Shown one piece after another: positions 1-12,466 of a stretch of 64,000 bases of DNA. The number at the start of each line of letters is the position of its first letter. Within the stretch, counting starts at the first letter, position 1. Source of the DNA: Crossaster papposus (Eukaryota; Echinodermata; Asteroidea; Velatida; Solasteridae); contig JBAIAA010000743.1 of NCBI GenBank assembly GCA_037893245.1, positions 186,001-250,000 of the forward strand, in the 5' to 3' direction. A program made the position numbers and the translations under genes. A model generated the notes under the pieces. That model saw only the letters and a program-made list of their open reading frames with translations. It searched no databases and was not told where the DNA came from.

Positions 1-1697
1 CAATATTAAATGTGGTCGTCGTTATTGTGGCAAGTAGGTATTACCCCCCACCTCTTTCCCGAAATCTGATTGAAGATCCCGCAGATAAGCATCATTGTGG
101 CCGCAAATGCATCTTCATTAAGCCAAAATTTGGAGCAGGTGTAATCACAGGAGAAACACACTGCACTGGGGCCATGGAGGACAGGCAAGGGACTATCCCC
201 CTAGGGTCCATAATTATGGAACTGGCAGCGCTGGGAGGAGATTAAAGGGCAATTGCCTGATGATTTGGCAGGTTACTGATGATAACTGACCAGGTGAGGG
301 GGTCGCGGCAATCACTGGATAGGGGAAGCCTTCGTACAAGCTCAAAACCGGCGCACAGGGCCAGCTAGAGAAGGAACCTTTGGAAAATGGACTTTAAATG
401 GACACCGACAGGTGTCATCGCGCGGTCTGAAAATGACTGCCTTGGTCAGTTTAACGATAACCGACTGAACCAGATCTGACGAGTGGGGATATGGTAATGA
501 ACCAAACAACAAGAACCCACAAAGTTTGGACTGCGAATGTGAGAAATTAGACAGTGATCACAAGTGAGCAAGAGAAGGCAGTAAAATGGGCCACTGTTGA
601 TAGCAGAGAAGAATAAAAAAGCAACATAAACACATCATTAGCAGATATTTTGGAGCAAAAATATGAAAAAAAGAGTGTGAATGAATCCACCGATTTAACT
701 CTTTAATCTTTTGCTCCGCTGTTCAATGCGATGCCAGATCTTCAAAATACCCACTCAAATCTATTATTTACTGACATCAAATTTTGGGGAAATTACAGTT
801 TAAAACACGCGTACAAATATTTTTTCCACAATCACTCAAAATATTATATTTTAGAGTTAACAATTTCACGTGAGAGTATTAAGGCGATAAAATAAAATTT
901 AAAAAAATTATGGGATAAAATTTGAAGTCGACGGTGTGGGAAAGCTCACATCGGATGCCTGTTATGCTCATTTTAAGCAACCATTTCTTTAACAAACTTT
1001 CATGACCATTTAAAAAAAAAAATCAGCAGCCCTCAATTTCTATCAAAGACGCTCCAACAATAGGAAACCAAATACCTGCAACCATATAAAATATCCAGAG
1101 GGGCGATATGTAAGTCTTTCAATACAAACATTTTTTTGTGGTGATTTCTTATTCAATCCAACCAGCTGTGTCAGAAAATGCCACACCGAACAAATACAAT
1201 CACTTTTTGTTTATATTTCCAGTGGAACAGAATCCTTTGCCCATTCTTGTGGACTTCATTATTTTTTAGAGGCTGTGGCCATACAAAAAGAATCGTGCAC
1301 TCTCGGATTACATGGCAGCATTTTTAGCGAGTTGAATTTGATTTTGAGCAAACACATGGCATCTATAGCGCACAATAGCCGTTACTTACAGCTATAATGA
1401 CAGCATATAAATGCCTCCCATGCACAGTATATAGAAGGCAGGAAAGCTTTTTTAAAACACTCATAATTTACTTATGAAAAGCCACAGGGGCCTGTAATAT
1501 GAAGGCAAATTTGTATTAATTTGCCTTTGTACAGTGGGTATGATTATAGTTTTTAGACAAGTCAAACATATAGCTATACGCTTTCTAAGAACACCAGTCA
1601 CTAAAATCTTCCAATAATCACCCACTAAATGGGTGATGTATCATGTACACATGATATATCTCCTGCTCCCCCTTAGAAAATTGTAGAAATTGAAAAG
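1..1697. other. Gene-less AT-rich stretch
   Basis: No coding region is recognised. Two small dyads can be seen: AAGGCAAAT...ATTTGCCTT near 1502-1527, and an imperfect palindrome around ATCATGTACACATGAT at about 1638-1655. Overlapping short frames at 6-245 on both strands have no recognisable content. Confidence 0.6.
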
Positions 1698-2400
1698 AAT
1701 GTAGTATCCTGATGCTACTTTCGTGATTTACAAAGTCTATGGAGAGTCCAAAATATTTCCTTACAAATTTGGAAATATTTCTCAGTCCCAGATTCATGTC
1801 TTTTCAACATTTTTGCACTGATTGACCTTCATTATTGAGATGATATACATTTATTGAAGAAGAAGAAAAACAGCATCAGGTTGCAACATTCTTTACTAGA
1901 AAGGTTACAAATCAACCAAAATTTTAATCTAATCTAACAGATTACTCTTTCTTGGGGGTTATCTGGAAAGAAAATTGGACAGTATACGAAAGGTCGAGTG
2001 TAACACTAACACGCTACTGCTTCAAGACCTTAGGAAAATCCACACAGAAAAAACTGACAAGTTAATTATATCATAAATTGTGATCCACAATATGTGAAAT
2101 TAATATTTTGCATGAGAGCTTTCTATCTGATTTCGAGAATCGCTCATTTCAATCTGAAGATGCTGCGTTTAATATAAGATGATCTTCATCTATATGGAAG
2201 CAATCTCATGTGCTTTGAAGGTGGGTGTTGTTAAGTGTTGTTGCATATACATTTATCATCTCAATGAAAGCAATCAGTGCAAAAATGTTTAAAAGACATG
2301 AATCTGGGACTGAAAAACATTTTTAATTTTGTTAGGAAATGTTCTCGACTCTCCATAGACTTTGTACACAACCACTGAAGTAGCACCAGGATACTACAAT
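1698..2400. mobile_element. Inverted-repeat element with ~155-bp arms
   Basis: The left arm (about 1698-1857) and right arm (about 2245-2400) are reverse complements with moderate divergence. Shared landmarks are GTAGTATCCTG with CAGGATACTAC, CATAGACTTTGT, CAGATTCATGTCTTTT and TGAGATGATATAC. The roughly 390-bp spacer has no coding capacity that I can see. A fragment of the same arm (AAGACATGAATCTGGGACTG) recurs near 42640, so this is an interspersed family and not a unique hairpin. Long arms and a non-coding core suggest a non-autonomous DNA transposon. No target-site duplication is clear and the superfamily is unknown. Confidence 0.6.
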
Positions 2401-5400
2401 CAAACTAGAATAGACCTTTCATGCACCAGTCATCTAAGTTTATAGAGGGCACATTTTGTTATTTTAAATCACTAAAAAATAACAGTAAATGTCCAAAAGT
2501 ATTACTCTTGCATATCACAGCAAAACAACAGTCCTCTTTTATGCTATACAAATATTACTGGGAGAGGTAAATCAGTGAAACATCCACCATTTAAAGTAAA
2601 TAGAGAAACCTGAGGATGATTTTCAAAAGTTGACAATTCATCTTTATACGCACGGACTGATGTTTTAGTAGAGGAGGATTTTATGCACAATCTAATGTTG
2701 AACAACCAAATGTAACTGGACGACAACAGAGTGACAAATCTGGAAACATTCAAACACCAACGTTCCATTTCCAGTCAGAAACCAAGATTTGATGCCTCTC
2801 TGAAATGATCACTGACAAAGTAAACTAAACAATTAACTGCAAGGCAAGCTCATTCTAAAAACAACCGGATAAAACCAACTCTTTAATCACAATCACAGGA
2901 CCAGGATGCAAGTGCAACATGGAAATCATTGAGAAATGTAAATATCAACCACCGACTTCACCGGAATTAAACAAAAATGTACTCCCGCAAAACACCGCTG
3001 TGTGATCTGCTACTGCTGCTGCTTATATGGAAATAAACTCGTGAAAATTACAACTCTCGATGCGGACTGTGCAGCTTGAGTTTGGCCGACCTTTGCGGAA
3101 TTTCTATGACTTGATAGCACATTTTCCCAATTCACAAATGCGAGAAACACTATGCGACAATCCAAAGAAATGGGACTTGGTTTCAATACAAAAATTTCAC
3201 GTGAAAAATCGAGGTTTCGATTAGAAAATGGGTTTGACGATTTCCTGTAAAATTGCGCACGTTCACTCGTCGAAATAGAGCAATTATTATTTTTTTCCAA
3301 AGAAATCAGGTATCCTTTTCCTTTCCACGACAACCAAATGGGGAAATATGAGCTCCATCCATCGCCGGTTGAACTTCGCAAGAACTGAAGTCGGTCAGAA
3401 GGTTTGCGACCGCGGGGTCGTGTGGCTAGCCGGACAAACCACGGGGCAGTAGGCCGGGAGAAATTTGCGACTCCCCGGGAAACCCCAACCGACACGCTCG
3501 CTAAGCGTCTATTCACGAGTGACACAATCACTGTCAAAATGAAAAGAAATACACACAGGGGTCCCCCAACACCGACACGCACCGGTGTGTAATCAACACA
3601 ATAAAGTGCGGTATCACGGGATTACGGGAAGTTACTCTTAGTGTAGTATACAAGCCAAGATTGGAAGAGAGGGACAGAAGGGGGGGAAAAAAGCTTAAGT
3701 CAAATCGCCACCTACCGTTTTCTAGAGCTGCCGGTAGCTCGTGTTCCGACCCGATGTGTTGTGGGTTTGCCTGCTTTCGGCGAGACATGGTTCGCTATCC
3801 CTCCTTCTCGGAGCTTTGGCTTGTCCGTGAGGGCCCGTGGGGCGAACCGGAACGGTACGGTACTCTTATCCCGGGACTGGCCTGCTGACGAACTCAACTG
3901 ATGACAGTGACAGGCTGCATTCATCCACTACTGATGCCCGTGTATTCAATGGCCGGGGAGAAAATTACGGAAATAAAAACCACCGCACACACACAACACA
4001 CATCCCCGAAATGCTCTGCATAACATACAGCACGCCCCCAATGCGCATGTACACAGAGTTATGAATTTTATCAATAATGCCCATAGAAAGGCCAGCATCA
4101 AAGACGCGTGTTGATTGGTCGCCTCCGTAATTAATTAGGTGTCAAAACTTGTCACCAGGGCAATGTGCGTCTTGGTCGTCTGCGTGGCAAAATTCGTGGG
4201 TCCCACTGGTGACTAGCGCGCCAAAACGAACAATTACATTCCCTAATTGATGATGGAATCTTTTCATTTTTCTGAAAGAGCAATTATTGCGACCGGGCGG
4301 CGGAGGGGAATGTTTCTGGCCTGGCGACGGCGTTCTCGCACAGTGGGGATAACTATCGCACACAGAGAAACAAGTCGGTGTGGGGGGAAATATCTACGTT
4401 CATATCACAGTATATGACACCCATGCTGAATCAAATTGCAGAGCGCGGCGTGCTTACAAATATTCTCTGCATTGAATAAATCAAACATGCTCTTATTATT
4501 AATTCACATCAGAATTTTGACGTGAGCCGAATGTTGACAAAGAAACGTTCGTGATATCAGCGCGTGGGACATGATCGCGAGAAACACTATCAAAGCAAAT
4601 CTATCAAAGTAAATATTGGATGGCCAGACGAGAAGATGGTGTATTTTGTTTGAATAGTACAGATTTTTATATACTTTTTTTTTCAGGGTGTAGATTACAA
4701 TAGTTACATATTAACTCGACTGGCCCAACTGTCGTTATTATAATTACACAGACGAAATTGTGCCCCATCTACCGCATTAAAATTTTTCATATTGCTCTGA
4801 TAATATTCATCCTGGATAATGACATTACAGATATGGCTAAATCGATAGGGGAAAATTTGATAACAGTAATGAAATCAGTATAATGATGGGCCGTCGTGGT
4901 AGTATTCAAGATTAAAATATTATATCGTGAACGATAAGATACATGGTCAGGCTAGACAAAATGTGAAAAGAGAATGTTCTCAAGTTGTCCCAAGGTCACG
5001 CAAGATATTATTTGAATTTCGTAAATTTCTTTGCATGAACAAAAACCCCATGATTCACTGTTGAAGAATCGAGCGTCACCGCACGGCATAAGAACGGTGT
5101 GGGGAGGGCAAACGAGCGTTCGACACCGCAGGGTGTGTTGGCGCTGGCCGACACTCCCCAATCTCAGTGTCCAGTTCTTGATGACGAGTCGTAAAACCCT
5201 TCTCTCTTGGACGACCTCTGGAATGCGCCTTATTTACATTAAAATAATTGCTACCTGCTGGCCGGTCAGTGTGGAAAGTATTATATAATGAAGATTTTAA
5301 CCGCAATTCATGGCAGCCGACCACTATTCATCCAATGCATGATTTTCTTTTTATGGCCGTATAGCAACGTCACGCAGTGCGGACTACACAATGCGAGCAT

Positions 5401-6690
5401 TTTTGTATAGACTTGTTACGCATTGCCATTGAACCGTATGGTAACCCATTGCACGATATTTACAGGCATGAGTTACATCCAATGGCGCTCCATATTCCCA
5501 GATTACATAATATCGACATATTTTAGAGGCATGTCACTATTCTGAAATGGAAAGGATTAATAAATCGATTGTTCTATGACCTTCTTTTGTGAAAACAAAA
5601 ATTCGTTCTGTAACGGTGATTAGTGTTGAAATGCGCTAATGCGCTAAATGGTGTGCCAACATCCTAACAGGTATACTTGTTAATGACTGTATATAGCCGA
5701 ACTAAAGTAAAATTCACACATAACATCTTGTTTTAAACTCTTGTTTTACCTATGGTTTGACCAATACCACGCCATTGTACAACTGTCTTAAGCCCTTATC
5801 TGTTGCAACTTAAGCTCGAGTGTACCATGGAGGAATAAGAAGGAATGTCCTTGATTTTCTAATCACAAGCATACCATGTTTTTTATCATTGTGTTTTTTT
5901 ATGGTGTATATAAGTCGAAACATTGATAGGCCCATGCAGTTCGCGTGTGACATAACAAATTGCCACAGCAAGTAAACATCTTGACAAATCGGTAAAGTGA
6001 TACTACAGTTTGTATAATTCCATGGAAGTATATCTTCCTGTGCAATATCATACCAGTAAAAATATACCAGAAGTCATTAAAATAATAGGAATTGTGTAAT
6101 AACTGCCGAGAATTATGAATAAGCTGGACGCTTGCGGTACGGACGCTCTGCCCGCGGAGACCGTCAAAAATAAGTGACTGTCCGACACGATAGACGGAAA
6201 AGGTGACCATCTCAATGGTGCATGTGCGTATATCAAAGCCCTTACTTTACTCGCAAGAATTCCCACTAGCCCTGTGTGTGTACAAAACCGATGTAATTCT
6301 TACAAGAGATGGCTTACGCACGTCGTTCTAGATGATCACCTTTTTCATCTACCCTAGACCTCACACACTCACAAAAAAATATGTTGTCACACGGTGCTAC
6401 AGCAAATATTTATCTTATTGATACATCTCCACCATGAACACCATCAGCTTTATATATACAATAATATTGTGAGGAACAAAAATATAATTAGACAGGGTTC
6501 TAGACGACTGGTTCTACGGTAATTTGTAATTTGGTACATGTACCATGAAGGAAATTGTTATACCAAATGAAATTAATGGAGAAGGTAACAAGAAGAAGAT
6601 ATATAATACATGTATTGCAAAATATACCCTTTGAACAGAAAACAGTAACAAGACGAATTTCTAAGAAATACGAAAGTTGCTCATTGCTGA
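2401..6690. other. Gene-less stretch, no recognised exon
   Basis: The longest open frame is 190 codons on the minus strand at 3010-3582. It has a hydrophobic start followed by low-complexity Ser/Arg-rich sequence, with no recognisable domain and no homologue I know. Base composition is more GC-rich at about 3400-3950 and 4140-4330. An unannotated promoter or first exon there is possible but unsupported. Confidence 0.5.
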
Positions 6691-6914
6691 AATAGTCTAG
6701 TGGGATTTTCTGAAAAAAGGCCTTGCAAAAGGATTGAGGGGCATTTTTTGGTAAAAGTTGGGAACCAGACTTTTCGGCATATAATAATTTAGGTATGCTG
6801 AATCCGATAAACCCGGTTCCCAAGCGAAAATTTGAGTTTTTGACCGTCTAATTTGCAAAATAAAAAATGGCCGACAAATTGCCAATTTTGGACACTTTTT
6901 GAACCATTTTCTGC

Positions 6915-7165
6915 AACAACTCTGTAACCAGGCAGGTAAAAATGGCAAACGAAGTGCTTATACCTATGTTTTGAGGGTCAGATTTTGTGATAAATGCATA
7001 TTTAAAGTAATCAGTGGTATCCCTACTCTTAAATATGCAGATTAGCCGCCGCCATTACAGCAAAATCATTTTTCTCAAATATCTTTGTAACTAGACAAGT
7101 TAACACAACAAATGAACTGTCTGTACCTATGTTTTGAGGGTCAGAGAATTTGACATAAAAGACCA
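6915..7165. repeat. Diverged direct repeat, offset 165 bp
   Basis: Two related segments of about 90 bp lie 165 bp apart. Both end in the identical run ACCTATGTTTTGAGGGTCAG (about 6963 and 7128) and are preceded by related TGTAAC.AG.CA.GT sequence. This may be the remains of a tandem satellite or an old transposon. No family was recognised. Confidence 0.5.
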
Positions 7166-10123
7166 AAATATTTACCAGACCCAGCAGCGAATTAACGCGC
7201 TGGTCATGCATGTTAATATACCCAGCATATAAATACTCTGTACTCAAATCAACACACACAAGTTTTGGTATAATAAAAGTTTATAATTATTCATTTTTTT
7301 ATGATGGGCTTCTGGTTTAAATAACTGCACATACACGAGCGTTAAAATAGCCATTAGTTAGTGGATAGCGTGCATTTGGCGTAGTCGTATAGTGAAAGAA
7401 TAGTAGACTTTTGAGGCTTCGGTTTCAACTTCAGTGAAAGATTCATGCAAACATCGACAAATTCAAAAGTACTAACAAGTAACAGCCTTTAAAAAAACAG
7501 TCCGATTTTGAAGATTATTATGCCTCCCGTTTAACATTTTTATAGCAAAAAACAACGGACACTTCTTTTACGCGGTAAAAAGTATAGACCTAATACGTTA
7601 AGGCGGGGTTACTGGCGGTAATGGTTGTGTATCGCTTGGGTGTGCAATTTGTGCGTGAGTAAACATTTTGCACATACATTGTTTTGTTAATTGATTGAAA
7701 TAATGAAACAAAATTCACCGTCTGGGACACCGGCAACAAAGTATTTCTTGAAAAGTACTTAAACATATTTTACTTCCCTCCAGTTTAACACTCTCAGTTT
7801 AAAACCTCACGGATAAACTCTAACAGAATATTTGGTAAAGTGCTCAATACAAAAATATTCACCCTGTCAGTAAACAAAATAAGGGAAGAAAGCAAAAAAA
7901 ACACATATTGATTTGTTAACATAATGGTTAATAAAGAATACTGCATTCATATCTGGGCTGGTGCTCAGGTCCGTGTGTCCCTAATTGGCATTTGACAAAA
8001 TCCAACATCAGGCTATACTAAGCTGGTAGTACTGGACCTGTATCATCCCCAGAACCACTTTCTGTTAGACGTTCTACATATTAACCAGTGACAGCCATTA
8101 TACCAGGCTCACACGAGTCGCGCTCGAGGTTTTAGTAAGAGCATAGAGAAAGGAACAGAAAGCTCGCGCTCCGGGCTCCTTGGATCATGATAGGGTCACC
8201 CAAAATGCGCGCGCCTCGTCTTTAAGAACGCGTGTGGCGTGTGGTGCCAGGCCGGTTTGTTCTTGGGTTTGCGCAACTTGAAAACCCAATCTGTAACTTT
8301 CTGTTATAACATTTGCCTTAAGAGATCCCACAAGAATATGAAGGCAATCGATAACACCCATCTTTGTCTATTTTTAGGTGTAATTAAATTAGATTGCACA
8401 ATTAGATTGCACATGTTGGAATTCTTCAAATAAACAAATGTTTATTTGTGGACATAAGTTCAAATAGAACGCTTTGTACCAAACATCGAGCAGACAGAAA
8501 TATCAAAATATTAACACAATGAAAAAAGAACGTTGTAAATTGGTTTTCAAGTTGCGCGATTCAATTCATTTTGTCAATTATTTTCGCCAATTTGGCTTAA
8601 ATTTAAACATGAGATATAGCTATGACATAATTAGGTCCAAAGCCAAGGGCGATTTATTCCTGAATGAATTAATATAGTCCTAAAACGTTGCAGGTTTTTT
8701 GGGACACTATGTACATAAACAAGGCAATGTGCACTTGACACCATTACATTTAGCCATTCGGGTGCAACTGACATGTTTATTTTCTTCATTTATTTTTCGC
8801 CGAGTGGCCGATCCTACTTCAGAGGCAAACGAGCTGTAGGCCTATATTATATAGTACAAATGCTGCCCTACTAGGACGTTTTTCAGGAGGTTTGAAAGCA
8901 TTATGACACTTCGATTCCTGATGTATAAGGATTGAGGAAGGGCCATTACCAAAACTAATGCTCTTTTAGAGAAGTTCCAGCCCACACAACAACTTGCCAC
9001 GTTGTATAAACTTTAATGGAAAAGGCCAATGGGCTGCATTTTTGGTTTGTTTTCCTCACTCTGTTCGTTCGAGAAAATGGTCAATAGAAAACGCTGGGGG
9101 AAAAGGCTTTCTAGATGGACATCTTTCTTTCATGGACAAAAACTGGGCTCACGAAGTGCAGCCCCATATTAATGTACCTTTTCCCGTACCGAAGACAGGG
9201 AATGCAACCTATAGTCTTGGGACCCAGTATGTACCTATCCACTTGACTTCCTTGTAGTACCGTAGGTCTTTTAGTATACGTACAAGAAAGGCGGTTATAA
9301 GGGAAGCGGGCATGGATTACAGAGTGACCAGATTCGATAAACGTTTCTTATTTTGTTTACAGCCAGTTGCAGTTTTATGAATAATATTGGGTGGTGTCCA
9401 TATTGGTTTGGAATCATCAGGACGATCGAGGTCGGCTACATGATTCTTTGGGGTAATAATATAGGTTTTCCCGGCCAATTTCGCAAAAATAGCGTTCAAA
9501 TTAATTTAGAAAGTGGCTAATTTGAAGCGAATTTGTCGTTCCCGTGGTTCGTATTAGATTTCAGACGTTCAAATTCGTTTTCATACCTGACATATTCATG
9601 TTTTACTCATCCTACGTTAAAGTTTTGCCATTCAGTTTAAAGTAATCATTCCATTTAGCAGTCAGTTTGGTAAAGGCTTATTTGTATGAGATTCGGGTTT
9701 TTGTTTCAATTTTCGCATATTCTATTTAGTACTTTCTGCATTCAAACGAAAGAAAAGCGAAATAGGCAAGTTGCGAAGTTTTTAATTTGTTTTAACTTTT
9801 CAAATGCTCTTTTTTAATGTTTAAATCTAGTCTAGTTTGTTCATTTTTGAAGTATCCGTCTTTAACCCAAATAATAAAATATAAACAAGCAACACTGCAA
9901 AATTAGACAAATTGGAACAAAAATAAAATCTTAAGTGACCCTAAACGACACGATTTCCAATATATAACCTATTCAATTCCAGATACATCTAAAGCATGAA
10001 TCGATCCCACTTGTATAGAATTAAGAGAAAATACTCTACACGTCGCTATAGCCAACCATGAGCCAACCAAGTTCCGAATTCCAAATTCCGAAGGTGAGAA
10101 GGGAAACGGCGGAAGGTGGGATG
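7166..10123. other. Gene-less AT-rich stretch
   Basis: No coding region, RNA gene or clear repeat was recognised. Frames at 8239-8677 and 8994-9257 are short, unrelated to each other and without domain signatures. Confidence 0.55.
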
Positions 10124-10156
10124 CGGGGAGGGGGGGGGGGGGGGGGGGGGAGGGGG
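10124..10156 (+). repeat. Poly-G tract
   Basis: Twenty uninterrupted G (10131-10150) are flanked by further G-rich sequence. The tract could form a G-quadruplex on the plus strand. It creates spurious poly-Gly and poly-Pro frames. Confidence 0.9.
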
Positions 10157-10408
10157 CAGAAGGCACTCTATATATCTTCCCAACTTTTTTTACACAACGA
10201 CCGCGCGCAAATTTGTATTCTCGGAGGAGACCAAACGGGCACGGCTTTTATTATTTTGTAGAGGAAAGTCCAGCGGGGAAATCTATCAGTAATACCAGGT
10301 CAATTATCACAACGATGGATGGACGCGCGAGATGGATGCAGAACGCATCGAGCAGAAGGAGGTATAGGTTATTCTTAGATCGGCACTGAAAGTATTGTAC
10401 TCCATATG

Positions 10409-10430
10409 CTCTCTCTCTCTCTCTTCTCTT
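10409..10430 (+). repeat. (CT)n microsatellite
   Basis: A run of CT dinucleotides with a short interruption, followed by a GCGCGCGC-type run near 10435-10443. Confidence 0.85.
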
Positions 10431-10989
10431 TCCTCGCGCGCGCTCTATTTCTTTTTTATTTGGGAAGTTCGATCGCAGCAACAAACCCTCAGAGCGGAGG
10501 AAGGAAAAAGACGAAAAGAAAATACCAAACTAACCGGTATATTTAATAGAATGATCGATTCTCGGGCGGTATGCATAATGTAAGGTAAAACAACCGGGTG
10601 GGCAATTCCGTACAGAAGTGGCAAACGAGCGCCTATTATGTAGGCCCTACAGAAGCAGAGAAAAGTTTCAGGTCAAAATGCCTTGAGAAAGTGAGACTCT
10701 GGAAATCTCACACTTCTGTGGCCACCTCCCCAAGTCACCTATACACGGACAAAAGTTAGATAAAGCGTTTGCTCAATATTGATAAAAAGTTACTGCATTG
10801 TTGGTTAATTATGGTACAAATTGACCAAGTGTTAACAAGAATTTGCTTGTAATATTGTAGGTAGTTGTTTTGTTGTAACCCTAACCATTCAAAATCCTCA
10901 AAAATCAATATGATTTTGCACACACCCTCTAGGAGGTAAGGTTAACCTTTTAAAGAACGCTAATCATTATTAGGCAGATACTAACCAAT

Positions 10990-11008
10990 CCCCCCCCCCC
11001 CCCCCCCC
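10990..11008 (+). repeat. Poly-C tract, 19 C
   Basis: Uninterrupted homopolymer followed by TCCTCC. The minus strand could form a G-quadruplex. Confidence 0.9.
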
Positions 11009-12126
11009 TCCTCCATTAACAGTGTGAAAATGAAAGTTATGGCAAGCGGCGTTGTACAGCGAATGAGAAGGAAGAAGATAATTACTTACGAGGCAAGGTT
11101 AAAAGTAAGCAAAATAGGCTGTGGCTAGATCACACGAGTCTTGTTCAACATCAAGCCGCAGCCAAGTAATTCGGACACGGCCCTATAGATGGGGCTGTGC
11201 AGTGTCTCGATGTAACATCTTTTGCCAACCCAAGTCAAACATTTCTCAATAGAATCTATAACCTCGTCAATACGGTCAGTGTCTTGAACAATAAATTGTT
11301 TGTAAGGCAGCCATCTTTGAGATAAATGTTTTAGGTTTAACAGTGATACGCATGAGTAGACCTCTTGTGTATGCATTGTTAAAGAATTAACATAACACAA
11401 CACACTCAAGATGGCGGCTGAATGCAATAGATCTATTTAAAAAAATATACGTATATACATTATTGGGGAAATGCGTTATTAAATGCCGCTCCGTCAACGA
11501 TTTACTGCTGTTGATTTGCCCATCATAATAATAATGAAATTCAATATTGTCCTTGCAATCCGTTTGGGCCAGCCAGTATTGATGGCGAGCGTTCTTATTA
11601 AATTTCAAGCCATGAAAAAAATAGATTTTCTTGACTAACGAGAATACGGCGCGTAATATAGGGAAAGGTCGGGGGGAAGCCGACCCACCCGTTTAAGGGC
11701 CGCGCGCGCTAACGAGTCCCCCTAGCGTATTATTATTTGATTGCGTCAAATCCGGCCCAGATATGTGCAATCACAATTGTGCCCCGTCTATCACGCACAG
11801 ATAAACGTAATTTGGTAACAGTGTCGGGAACTATCATTGATCCAGACTCCATTTATATAAATGGAGATCTATATGAATTGAGATCTATATGAACTATACA
11901 CCTTATTCATGGGTCAGCCATCTTAAAATGAAAGTGAAGTAAAATCTTCTTTTTTTGAACTTGCAAACAGAAATAAAAGTAATGAAATAAAGTTAATTAC
12001 AAATTAATACCAGTCTACTCTGATTAATAATTTAAAATGTGCGATTAATGAAACGCTAAACGTTTTAAGAGTGGAAATTGACTTCTCCAAAGGCAGATAG
12101 AGGATGCGATATATTCATGTTGGGGG
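11009..12126. other. Gene-less stretch with a short palindrome
   Basis: The only structure seen is a perfect 18-bp palindrome, TCCATTTATATAAATGGA (11848-11865), followed by two copies of GAGATCTATATGAA (11864-11877 and 11880-11893). The two overlapping minus-strand frames at 11125-11608 show no recognised domain. Confidence 0.5.
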
Positions 12127-12156
12127 CGTTCGTTTAGCTCACCCGAGTCGACACCA

Positions 12157-12274
12157 CTGACCTCTATACATGGACAGATCATCATTGTTTCATTTTGAAG
12201 TCGGCATGCGGAGAAGTGCAACATGGCGGACCCACGACGTGACTCTGTGAGCCAATGAAATGTCCAGGTGTTGG
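12157..12274 (+). mobile_element. Short MITE-like unit, copy 1
   Basis: The unit is bounded by inverted motifs, CTGACCTCTATACATGGAC at the left and GTCCAGGTGTTGG at the right. It contains GAAGTGCAACATGGCGGACC and TGAGCCAATGAAATGTCC. The same unit lies in inverted orientation at 12328-12466. The pair is flanked by a 14-bp direct repeat, CGTTCGTTTAGCTC (12127-12140 and 12492-12505). This may mark a duplicated target or a larger composite element. Confidence 0.6.
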
Positions 12275-12327
12275 TACGATACGTATTACGTAATGTTTAT
12301 AAATACAAAATGTACAGAATAAATCCG

Positions 12328-12466
12328 CTGACCTCCACACCTGGACATTTCATTGGCTCACAGCAGTGACGTCTCGGGTCCGCCATGTTGCACTTCCAGT
12401 TCGCGCCGACTTCAAGTGTTAGCACAGCAGAATATGGACAATGGTCCGTCCAGGTGTAGAGGTCAG
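12328..12466 (-). mobile_element. Short MITE-like unit, copy 2 (inverted)
   Basis: This copy has clean terminal inverted repeats, CTGACCTCCACACCTGGAC and GTCCAGGTGTAGAGGTCAG, with one mismatch in 19. Its interior matches copy 1 at 12157-12274 read on the other strand, including GTGCAACATGGCGGACC. At 139 bp it can only be non-autonomous. The superfamily is not determined. Confidence 0.65.

Noticed and set aside
3010-3582. 190-codon minus-strand frame, the longest outside repeats
   Set aside because: No recognisable domain, no splice or promoter context, and composition typical of a chance frame in a locally GC-richer patch.
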